Assembly: GCA_004369085.1 (NCBI GenBank)
Contig: ML210439.1
Location: forward strand, 1 to 27,863
DNA from: Coprinopsis marcescibilis
Taxonomy: Eukaryota > Basidiomycota > Agaricomycetes > Agaricales > Psathyrellaceae
DNA: 27,863 nt
Direction of reading: 5' to 3'
In this document: piece after piece, positions 9,878-19,970 of the stretch
Layout of the letters: every line of letters begins with the position of its first letter
Numbering within the stretch: position 1 is the first letter of the stretch
The notes under the pieces: generated by a model
The model's database searches: none
What the model saw: the letters and a program-made list of their open reading frames with translations, nothing else
What the model was told of the DNA's origin: nothing
Position numbers and translations under genes: made by a program

Positions 9878-10389
9878 GGTGAGTGGCTGGGTGAGAGAAG
9901 TGAGCAGCGATTCAGAAACCCGTCACCGGCGCAACTCCAGCCACAGCGGATTTTAAGGATCATATGCCAGAGTCTCGCGTCTCGTCTGATGGAATTCGAA
10001 GACACCATACTTTGCGAGTACTTTCGCCCCTATCTTCGGAGACGACTGAACCCAAACTGGGAATTGATCCACGCGCAGAACATCGGTGCAAAAGTCGCAC
10101 TGCGCAAGTTGTGTCGGCCTGCTCTTCATCAGAGGTGTCAAGTGCGGTCGATTCGGGATCCAGAAAAGTACAAGCCCGTGGGGAATTACAATACGCAGTA
10201 CGAGAAGAGTAAGGGTCGTCCGCATAGATGAGACATTCTCTACACCTGCTTGACTTAGCCTGAGTCGGTCATTTTACTTGTTATCAAAGGCTATTTTCAG
10301 CAAATCAATCATCGACTTTATCAACCACGTGTTTGAAAGTGTTATTCCCCACAGAATGTGAACGAGTACACTAATATACCAGCTACAGA
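9878..10389. other. Spacer upstream of the nuclease-kinase gene
   Basis: The space holds the presumed promoter of the nuclease-kinase gene and the 3' end of the secreted-protein gene. An 80-codon plus-strand frame at 9989-10231 starts with ATG and is basic, but it overlaps an equally long minus-strand frame and has no recognisable motif. I cannot decide whether it is a divergent small gene. Confidence 0.4.
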
Positions 10390-12107
10390 CTAGAGTTGCC
10401 AAGCAGAAATGTCATCGAGGAAAGTATACGCAGGGAACTGACCTCCTTGGAAAGCAAGGATATCATTCCCACTAGCAGTGACAACCACAGTATATCTTGA
10501 CCACGGGCTGTATCCAGGACGAACTTGCAAAACAACAACACCATTCCATATCACATCGACCCACGATGGCGCTTGCGATTCCGGAGAATTATGCGAACTG
10601 TGTTGCCAAAACTCGATGCGATACTGCTTGCCGGCAATGGTAGCGAGGGGGTGTCTGGGGGTTATGGTACCGGGCAAAGCGTCGAAACCTGGCGCGGAGC
10701 CAAGTGAAGCCGATCCGTGGCCCCTGCGAGCCCATTCCGCAAAATACCAGAAGGTGGCGTCATCGGTCCCACCAGGGGGGCTAGTACCAATCCAATTGGC
10801 ATACGACGGATAAAGACAGACTGTACCACTGCATGGGATGCCCTCGAACCCGCCGTCGATGACAAAGTTCTTCCGTCGGTAACCGCGCGAAGCGGTTACT
10901 TGTAGGTTCCATTGGCCAGTGTTCGTTGCAGTGGATGCATCTGTCGGCGTATAATACTGATATAGAGTTAGATTTAAGTCGCGATTCAAATGGGAGCTCT
11001 CATGCGTACCATCGAGCACGTATAGGTTGTCGGAACACCGCTAACTACCGCTGTCCAGATATTGAAGAACTGACAGTAGCCGCCGACTGCATCAGGGGCG
11101 CGCTGGTTGCATTCCACTGCGCAGGCATGGACGTCATACCTATCCAGAAACACAAAGCCCATGTACTACATGAGAAAGGTGAGCATATATCAATTCGACG
11201 TTGAAAGAAGGCATACACCAGGGGCGCTGGTAGCGCCATTGATCGGTCCAAAGACATATTCATATCCAGATGGGACGCCAGGGTCGACAAACTCGTTTAT
11301 TCCCCAACCGCCAGAGTGCTGAATGTAGATGAGAGGTGCGGGTGCGGGATACGACTGCTGTCCACCAAAGTTGGTCTTCTCCACAGCGGTGTGAACTTCG
11401 CCATACACAGCACACTTGAGGTTCGATTGTTCGCTGGCCTCGAAGTCGAGACCGTAGTTGTTGAACTCATAGTACAGGTTGGCGAACACTACCCAAGGAC
11501 TTCTGTGAGCTGCGCATCAAAGCGAGAAGGAGCCAAGCATCAGACTTACCACAGCCGGACACCGAAGAGCAAAAGTCCAAGCAAGCTTCGATGTTGTATG
11601 TGGAGTTGGAAACAAGGGTGAATGTCAGATACGCAGTGCCTTGGACGGATGCATCGCGATCACTGGCGCCTGTACCAGTTCCTGCAAAGACCTGCGTGTA
11701 ATCTTCGACAGCCCTTGGCCGCCGTGCACGGGCTCTATCTCCAGCTGGCCTGCTCTGACGCGCACTCTTCTCGCCGGTGGCCTCGCCATCGACGACGGTC
11801 ACTATTGTGTCTGGGACGGGTTGGTTCGGGACTTCGTCGACGCCAGGACCACTCTTCTGGTCGATCGTTTCGGCCACTTCTGCAATAAGCTCAGAGTCGG
11901 TAGTTCGACCTGGATCAGGCCTACTCCCTTCGACGGAGCTGTGTTCTCCATGGGCGGAAAGAGATATGTCTCCCTCTTTCTGACGTGCCACAATGGCAGC
12001 TGCCGAAGCAGGCAATGTTAGACACAGCGTTTATCGAGAATAGTTGTCAAACCTGAAGTCAAGGATACAAGCCCCACGATAACAGACAGGCGAGGTAGAT
12101 AAACCAT
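10390..12107 (-). CDS. Secreted Cys-containing protein with C-terminal beta-sandwich
   Basis: Five exons, 12107-12053, 11999-11550, 11488-11217, 11165-11010 and 10956-10390, give 499 residues. An N-terminal signal peptide (MVYLPRLSVIVGLVSLTS) is followed by a Ser/Asp/Glu-rich linker of about 110 residues. Two PAN/apple-like cysteine units follow: CLDFCSSVSGC with SNLKCAVYGEVHTA, and YDVHACAVECNQ with YCQFFNIW and TYTCSM. The C-terminal ~170 residues begin NFVIDGGFEG and end AYTFLDDISAWQL, like a carbohydrate-binding or galactose-binding-type beta-sandwich. I infer a wall-associated or extracellular glycan-binding role, with no catalytic residues seen. The first intron has a weak donor (GTTTGA) but a good CTAAC branch and GGCAG acceptor; the other introns are canonical. 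Proteins of this overall pattern are common in agaricomycetes and largely uncharacterised. Confidence 0.78.
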
Positions 12108-12908
12108 AACTCGAAGAGAAACTAGCGTCCTCAAGTGAACCTCAGTTTGAACACCCCGTTTTTGTACATTCGATATCTAGGTATCGCTACCTAAACTATA
12201 AATATCCAGACTCAGGGACCATCTCAGCGCAGAGCATCGAAACAGGAATTTTACGTTCCTTATCAAACTCTCTGGGAAAAAATCGATACCAGTGGGGAAA
12301 TGGCGACAGAACGTTTTCATTCGAAACAAAAGCAGCACTGGCAGAGTACCGACCCCTTCATAACATGGGCCTATTTATGCTTTGACTTGAAAGACAGTCG
12401 GAATGGATGCCGACGCTCAGGTTCGAGCGACGAGAGCCACAGAGACCAGATAAAGTCCAGAAACCCAATGTCCGATGACATTCTCGCAAGCGGAGAGTTT
12501 GTAAATTTCCTATTTCGGCCCCATTTATACAGACAGGTAAATCACAAGTGACAAGACCCCGCTGATATTGATCAGAGAACATCCGTGAAGTATGAACCGG
12601 CGCTTGATGAAACTGAACAGTCAAAGCACATACCCACCGGGATACTGATCCCAACTCACTCAATAGCACGAGTTCCGCGTTCTCCAATACAAAATATGCA
12701 CATTACACGAGACGGAGGGAAAGCGAGCAAGTACAATTGTGATACAAGTACAAGATACGATACAGATTCAGCGGACGAACAGTGAGAACGAGTGTGGCAG
12801 AAGACGATGATGATGGTCATGAGACGCTGACATATTACAAGATAGATGTGAAGACTTTAACACGACGTGACAGACATTACTGACGGATATAGATGGGAAA
12901 CGCTAAAC
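12108..12908. other. Spacer between secreted-protein gene and nik1
   Basis: Promoter region of the secreted-protein gene on the left and 3' region of the histidine kinase gene on the right. Short overlapping frames around 12300-12785 show no motif. A run rich in GATAC/GTACAA steps at about 12728-12770 is mildly repetitive. I see no gene. Confidence 0.5.
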
Positions 12909-15900
12909 TTAGACATAAGAGGGGCCAGACGCAATCGCCGGTGGCCGACGAAGAAGATGATGCGGTTCTTTCCTGTTGGAACCCGCCAACTTGTTGATAG
13001 CATTAAGTAGGTCGCCTCTTCGCAGTGGTTCTGATAGATTTACTACATTAGAAATTGCACTGGATCATAAGAAGAGCACTCACTTGTGATATGGTCGTCC
13101 ATACCAGCTTGTAGGCACCGTTCGCGATCACCGATCACTGGAAAGAGGAAGGGAGGCAAATTTAGCACAAGTGGGAACAAGGGCATAGAACATAAAATGA
13201 AATGAACACTCACTCGCATGCGCTGTCAACGCAATGATAGGGGAGGGAGACAGCCCTTTGTGCATCTCATACGAACGGATATGTTCCGTAGCCTCCATTC
13301 CTCCCATGAAGGGCATAGATACATCCATCTAATGAGGTGGTCAACACGGAATACGAAAGGAATGAGCGAGCAAGGTTCGCGTACCAGGATGATATCGAAT
13401 GGCTTGTTCTGGACAACCCTCGCCTTGAAGGCGTCCAACGCAAGGCTACCATTCTCGGCGATCTCGACACTGTGTCCATACTTCTCGAGTATCTTGACGG
13501 CGAGCTTCTGGTTAACAAGATTGTCCTCGGCGAGAAGGATATCAAAGGTGACGTCGTTGGGGGCGGAAACGGGGCTGACAGTATTCGATTCGAGCGCAGA
13601 GATAAGCGAAGATGCGAGGTCTTGAGCGCTTACGGGCGTGGTGATCTGGGAGTTGAGACTGTTATCGAGACACCATTTGACTAGAAGAAAATGATGAGAA
13701 CAGTGTTAGACGTCGAGAAGATGAGAGACTTACGGTTCAATCGAGGAAGACAAGGCGCAAGAAGGACAATGGGGATATATCGGAGATGTTCAAGCTCACG
13801 CAGGCTTTCGACCTACATCTTGATCAGCACCTCCGAGCCAAAACCCGGAAAAAGCACAACTCACTACACTCAACGAATCGACGACAATCGTGTCGATATG
13901 CGGACATTTCTCCTTGTCCGCAACCTCGCTGACCTCGTGGATGATGTGAGGTCGGAGGTTGAGCTCGCTAATGCGATCAGCAACGCCAGTGGTATCACCA
14001 AGAGTGTCGACGAAAAGTATCGTCCTCTTCGCAAATGGCTGCATCTTTGAGAGCGTCGCCTCCATACTAGAATGGTTGATCTGCGAGGTGATGGTGAAGA
14101 AGAACTTGGAGCCCTTCGATACCTCACTCTCGACCCACATATTACCCTGCATTAGGGAAACAAGTCGTTTCGAAATCGACAGACCAAGACCCGTCCCTCC
14201 GTATTCCTGCAAAGACACGGACACGTTAGCTAATCATTCCCCGAGAAAGAATAGCCGCTTACTCTCGTGGTAGATCCATCAGCTTGGCAGAAGGTGTCGA
14301 AAATGAGGTTCAGCTTGTCCTTCGCGATACCGATACCAGTATCAGTAACGCAGAATTCGAGCGTGACACTCTGGTCGTCCATGGCAAGCAGACGGGTGCT
14401 GAGCGAGACCATACCCTTCCTATTGACTTTGCTGGGGGTAAACTTGATGGCGTTTCCGACCAGATTAGTGATAACCTGGCGCAACCGAAGCGAGTCTCCA
14501 ATGAGTTGGTCGGGGATGTCGGGTTCGACGTCGTAGGTAAGGTCGAGTTGATTCTGAGAAGCACGAACGACGAGCGTCTTCAGGATGCCGAACACGGTTT
14601 GGCGGAGCGAATAAGTAACGGCTTCCATGGTCATTCGACCGGCTTCGACTAAGAGAGGATGAATCAAAATGTGGTCGTAAACGAATGGACATAAACGTAC
14701 TCTTTGAGATATCAAGGATGTCGTCGATGATCAAGAGAAGAGACCGAGCGAGCGAATGAACGAGCAGGAGACTCTCCCTCTGCGACCTATTGAGATCGCT
14801 ATCCAGGGTGAGCTCAGTCATCCCGATGATTCCGTTCATAGGAGTTCTATAAATCCTCATCAGCATGAGACGACGACAAAACCAGTCCCTGTAACACGTA
14901 CCGAATCTCATGAGACATGTTGGCCAAGAACTCCGATTTACTCCTGTTCGCCAACTCGGCCGCCTCCCTCGCAGCCGTATTCTTCTGGATACTGTCCCGG
15001 AGATTGAAGACCATCTGATTGATCTGGGTCTTGAGCGAATCCATCTCACCACTGGCTTCGACAGTGATGAACCTCGTAAAGTCTCCGTCCATAGCTGCGG
15101 CCGAAATTTGAGCGAAACCTCGGACTTGGGTCGTAAGGTTACCAGCCATAGTGTTGACGGACAACCTAGACGGCAAAGATCAGCCACACATAAGACCATA
15201 ATGTGAAACGAAGCATACGTGATCTCCTGCCAGATACCCTGAACATTCCCGACCTCGGCTTGTACACCCAACTTGCCCTCCGTTCCGACTTCACGAGCGA
15301 CCTTCTTGACCTCGGCGGCGAAAATGGCGAGCTGGTCAATCATGTCGTTGATCGTGTTGACGAGGGACAGCATCTCTCCGGAAACGGAGACACCAGTGAT
15401 CTTCTGCGTCAGGTCTCCCTTGGCCACAGCCGTCTACACAACACGTTAACACGATAAAAGGAACAAAACTAGATCATGGAGCATACCGTTGCAACAGCGA
15501 TGGTTCGCACTTGAAGTGTCAACTATAATAGAAAAGGTCAGAAACTAAAGAGACGACAAAGATAAGAACGTACATTGTTAGCCATGACGTTGACGTTATC
15601 CGTCAGATCCTTCCATGTCCCGCCAACATTCGTCACCCTCGCCTGTCCACCCAATCTACCCTCGGTTCCGACTTCCCTGGCCACCCTCGTCACCTCATCA
15701 GCGAACACGCTCAACGAAGCCGTCATGCCATTCACGGTATCCTTCAACTCCAAAATCTCTCCGCGAGCATCGACGTCAATCTTCTTCGTCAAATCACCAC
15801 CAGCGACGGCCTTTGTAACCTGAGCGATTGATCGCACCTGGTTGGTGAGGTTCATGGCCATCAGATTCACGTTGTCGGTCAAAGCCTACAGCATAGGATC

Positions 15901-18206
15901 GTCAGTGACCTATAAAACCGGTGCAAACATAACACAAAACGTACCTTCCACATGCCCTGAACGCCAGGTACATCAGCCTGGCCACCCAAAATACCCTCCG
16001 TTCCGACCTCCAAACTGACACGAGTAACCTCATTGGCGAGGGTGCTGAGCTGCGACACCATGGAGTTGACGGTCATCTTGAGATCCAACATCTCGCCCTG
16101 GACGTCGACGTTGACAAGTTTGGTGAGGTCTCCAGCAGCGACAGCCTTCGTGACTTCCGATATGGATCGCACTTGATCGGTAAGATTCGAGGCCATTTTC
16201 TGAAACGGAACCGTTAGCATCTTGCAAGAAATGGAGCAGACAAACGTACGTTGACGTTCCGAGTTAGGTCGGCCCATGTTCCTTGCACACCCTCCACCTT
16301 TGCCTGACCACCGAGAATACCCTGGGTTCCGACCTCTAAAGCGACTCGAGTGACTTCGGATGCAAACGCGGAGAGCTGGTCCACCATGGAGTTTACGGTT
16401 CCTAGAGAAGGATCAGATTCCAGAAAACTCCAAACAATAAACGAACGAACCTTTAAGAGTGCTCATCTCACCCTCGACCTGGATAGTAATCTTCTGTGTG
16501 AGATCTCCTCGAGCGACAGCGGTCGTGACCATGGCGATGGATCGCACTTGATCGGTGAGCGAGGAGCACATCCTATTGACCTACACCGCTAATGCGTCAG
16601 CCAAAGAACACAAAAACAGAATATTCGAAATCGACTTGCATTCCTAACAAGTTCGAACCACACCCCTTCTACATCCGGTACGTGTGCCTGACCTCCTAGT
16701 TTTCCTTGAGAACCGACTTCCAGTGTGACACGAGTGACTTCCGCGGCGAGGGCTCGTAACCTACACAGAATACATCAGCGTCACCGAAAACCCAACAAGG
16801 AATCCACATACCGAACCACCATTCCATTGACCGTATTTTTCAAATCCAGTATTTCCCCCCTAGCATCGACCTCGATCTGCTTCGAAAGATCGCCTAGTGC
16901 GACTGCCTTGGTGACTTTGGCGATGGATCGTACTTGATTGGTGAGATTGGCTGCGAGTTTGTTGACGACGCCGGTGAGTTCGCGCCAGGTGCCTTCGACA
17001 TCGAGTACCAGAGCCTGACCACCGAGTTTACTGAAACGACACAACGATTAGATAATGAAGAAGATACGAATGAGATGGACGCACCCTTCAGTTCCGACTT
17101 CCTGACTGACACGAGTAACTTCCTTGGCGAATTGTCCGAGTTTGTCCACCATTCCGTTGATAACATCCTTGAGTTGAACCATGACCACACCCTAAATCGG
17201 CATGAGGACATTGAAAAGATGCAAAGAAAGAGATAACAAGCGACCCACCTGCACTGGAACAGTAATCTTCTGGCTGAGATCACCACGAGCGACGGCGTTA
17301 CAGACACGGGCGACATCCTGGACTTGGGCCTTGAGCAGTTTGAGTTCTTCAGTGGCGGAAAGAGGAGACGATTCTTCGGACGAAAGAGGATCTGAGAACC
17401 AAGGGTTAGTGGAGATCCGGTGTGCGAAGATGGCGGTGGATGACGTACCAGCGGCGGGGAATCCGGCGGTGTAACCGCTATCCAGGAGTGTGCTCGAGCT
17501 GTTGGGTGTCCATTGTCCACAGTTGGGGCAGCGATGGGGCGAGGTCTGGTTGGCAGGATATGTCGAAGGGTAGTATGGGAATCCTCTGGGATCGTGGATC
17601 AAGTCGGGTGTAAGGGCGGGTCCAGTCCCTCCGGGGCTACGTCCAAAGGTGGGTTTCAGATTGAGACCATCTGAGGATAGAGTCATAGGCGGCGAGGCAG
17701 AGTCCATGGTGGCGGGTGCTGTGAACGGGTATCCTTCCGTAATCGCAGTCTGAATCGCAGCCTCTGTGGGTGGAGGGCCAGTTGATGCGAGTGGTGTGCA
17801 TGGTGTCGAGGTCGAGGTATGTGCCGGTTCCTTTGTTGGGTATCCAAGTCGTTTCTCATTCTAAGGCATGGATGAGCATGATCCAATTCTGAACAAAGGC
17901 GGCACGTACGTTGTTGTCATCGTCTCTATCTTTCCTCTCTGCCTTGGCCACACTCAAGTTTCTGACTTTCTCTTCTGCGACCCACATCCGCTTCGCTACT
18001 GCACCGAGACTCCTGAGGATCTGGTCCGTCTCCCAGTTACTGGGGCCACTGTATCGTGGCACCGGGACTGTCGCTCCAGGATATGGACCCATTTCGTAGA
18101 TAGAGAGCAAGGCGATGAGGTGGGCATTGAATGGGTCGCCTGCTGGGGGCGGCGGGAAGGCATTTTGCGATGGGACGGGGGGAACGTCCGTCATGGGCAA
18201 TGCCAT
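12909..18206 (-). CDS. nik1: Group III hybrid histidine kinase (Nik1/Os-1 type)
   Basis: Cytoplasmic two-component sensor upstream of the HOG MAP-kinase cascade; in this family it senses osmotic stress and mediates the response to phenylpyrrole and dicarboximide fungicides. Twenty-one exons (first 18206-17910, last 13030-12909) sum to 4203 nt, 1400 residues, without transmembrane segments. A Pro/Ser-rich N-terminus of ~235 residues precedes seven HAMP-type repeats of about 90 residues, each with AVA-x-GDL(S/T), a GE(I/M)-x-x-LK block and EVGT(E/Q)G. Then come the phospho-acceptor His ~885 in [16 protein letters not shown], the ATPase N box ([14 protein letters not shown]), [19 protein letters not shown] and [10 protein letters not shown] receiver domain follows with [11 protein letters not shown], phospho-acceptor Asp ~1306 ([10 protein letters not shown]), LTAHA and a KP motif near the end. 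All key residues are present, so the protein should be active. One intron uses a GC donor (16639-16581) and one exon is only 36 nt. The start ATG ([10 protein letters not shown]) follows a 5' UTR intron. Confidence 0.96.
16581..16639 (-). other. GC-AG intron in nik1
   Basis: The donor reads AAT|GCAAGT and the acceptor GTGTAG|GTC. Apart from the T-to-C change the donor is a perfect consensus, as is usual for GC-AG introns. It splits the second HAMP repeat from the third between ELVRN and VNRMC, and no GT donor nearby keeps the frame. Confidence 0.75.
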
Positions 18207-18242
18207 GCTCGTGAATAGCGGGTTAATCGTGTTTGCGACTAT

Positions 18243-18300
18243 CTATATAGCCGTCGAATGTCAATCAATCCCAGACGACGAGCGAGAGAATGGAACTTAC
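18243..18300 (-). other. Probable 5' UTR intron of nik1
   Basis: A strong GTAAGT donor at 18300, a TTGAC branch-like site and a TATAG acceptor at 18243 lie about 37 bp upstream of the nik1 start codon. No coding frame crosses it, so it would be a leader intron. It could affect expression of the kinase. Confidence 0.5.
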
Positions 18301-19970
18301 GATGGGCGAGCAGATAAAGAGGAGGTGCAGCGGTCTGGGCCTGTCCCAAGATAGTTCCTAGTCAATTCTTACACTTGACTTGTGTAATTGCCTGCTGAGA
18401 TCTGATCGTTTGACGCCTATTCCGTTCAGTACAGTTTCAACAAAGAGGCAGAGAAGAGAATGGGCATTTTGCGAACATGCCCAAAATGGGATCAACCCCG
18501 TTTTCGGCCCGATCGGTCGCTTTTAGGATCCCCCATTAGGTGAATTCCGGCCAATTAATTTGGCAGCATTTGGTCCCTTCTTCTATTGAATCGTCTGTAA
18601 TCCATTTTTATCGTTCGAAATACAGCTTTGTCTTCAGAATTGTGGTCTTCACCCTCTTCTGGAATTCACATCATTCTTCTACCGGAATCAATGCATGCAA
18701 AGCCCTTGTTCACAGTCACAGTAGCCCAATCTCGCTTCGCAACCCACATTCGTGGAGCTGTGGTAAGGCTAGGCAATCCCATGCCATACCGTTGCTAACC
18801 AAACTCCACAGAGTAACCGAAACGGCGAACTAAAGAGTTACACCCTCGAATTATCACCCCAGTCTGGTCTTGAGAGCTGAGTGCACTCTGCCTTCACGGC
18901 TGGAATATTACCCTCCAGGCTCCAACATGAACGAGGCATCACTTCAAGTTGACTATAAGAACATCTTGAAGCCCACGATCTGACTCAAGTTGACGTTCAT
19001 AGAGTCTTCCGTTATTGTTACCAACAAACATCCCGAAATCCTTTCCCTTTCCTTATGGTTCCTTAATTCTATGACGTCAATGATGATGGCGCGGCCCCAA
19101 CGTTAACTGCAGAACATTGATCCCCGAGAGGAACCGCTGACTGGTTCCCGATGTCCCGACTCACAACGCCTTCACGCCTTCTCGGGACGATTACAGAGAT
19201 CGCAAGGCACAACACCTGCAAGTATAAAGTACGGGAGAGTGCAGGCACCCCAAGTTTCGACCATACACCCTCCCAAAACGCTCAACGACCTAACTCAACT
19301 TCAGCACACATTCGGCCGGCTCTTCCTCCAATTAATAACATCATGGCATGCTCCGAAACACTATAACGGCGAGTTACAGCGGAACATACGAGAAGCCCAT
19401 CCTATCGAAGGGAAATTAACAAAAACCGCTCATCCACAAACGAATTGATTATTAAAATCCCTCATCGTGAATAAAATGCACCTGCATACCACAAAGGACG
19501 TTATAGCCCCAACCAGTGCGAATTCTAGGCCGGATTTTGGCATCCAACCCAACATCTACCCCCAAAGTAACGTACTTCTAAGCTCGATCTGGGCCCAAAA
19601 CTGCCGGGAGTCCCTTTTGCAGAAAGCCAACGCCACCAGCACGTTCGACTCTTGATTATCATCTCATCTAGGCTTTCCAGCCATCGATAAGTCGCACAGC
19701 ACCTGTTCGGTTTGCGAGACCGAAAGTATGCCACGAACCAAATGTTCTCATATCCCCGATCGTTGAATGTTCGTTCACAAATTGGGATGACGCATCAGGT
19801 ACCCGTCGTCCCTCTGCACTGTGGAGGTCGAAGTCTCGAATTCGTTCACCCCAGTACAATACTCCCCGAGACTGAACTTGAACAGCAAAAAATCGGTGCC
19901 TGCGATATTCGGATGACTTGAATAAGAGAGAAAGAATACAACAACAGTACAGAGCCACAACATGATAGTT
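18301..19970. other. Long spacer between nik1 and prp6
   Basis: The spacer contains the nik1 promoter side, one candidate small gene (18691-18880) and the 3' side of prp6. A 96-codon minus frame at 19668-19958 reads through the prp6 3' flank; it has no recognisable motif and I do not call it. The rest shows no exon-like features. Confidence 0.45.
18691..18880 (+). CDS. Candidate 46-residue small protein
   Basis: Exons 18691-18762 and 18812-18880 are joined by a 49 bp intron that has every expected signal: GTAAGG donor, GCTAAC branch and CCACAG acceptor. Together they encode 46 residues starting MHAKPLFTVTVAQSRF and ending with a TGA stop. A CT-rich leader precedes the ATG, as is usual for fungal genes. 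The protein is basic, has no membrane helix and matches no family I know. It is divergent from nik1, about 0.4 kb from its 5' end. The main doubt is length: such a structure can arise by chance, and only transcripts would settle it. Confidence 0.35.

Noticed and set aside
9989..10231. 80-codon basic plus-strand frame divergent from the nuclease-kinase gene
   Set aside because: It overlaps a 90-codon minus-strand frame, has no recognisable motif and no splice evidence. It would need transcripts to accept.
19668..19958. 96-codon minus-strand frame downstream of prp6
   Set aside because: It starts in the prp6 3' flank, lacks motifs and has no promoter-like signal. It reads somewhat gene-like but not enough to call.
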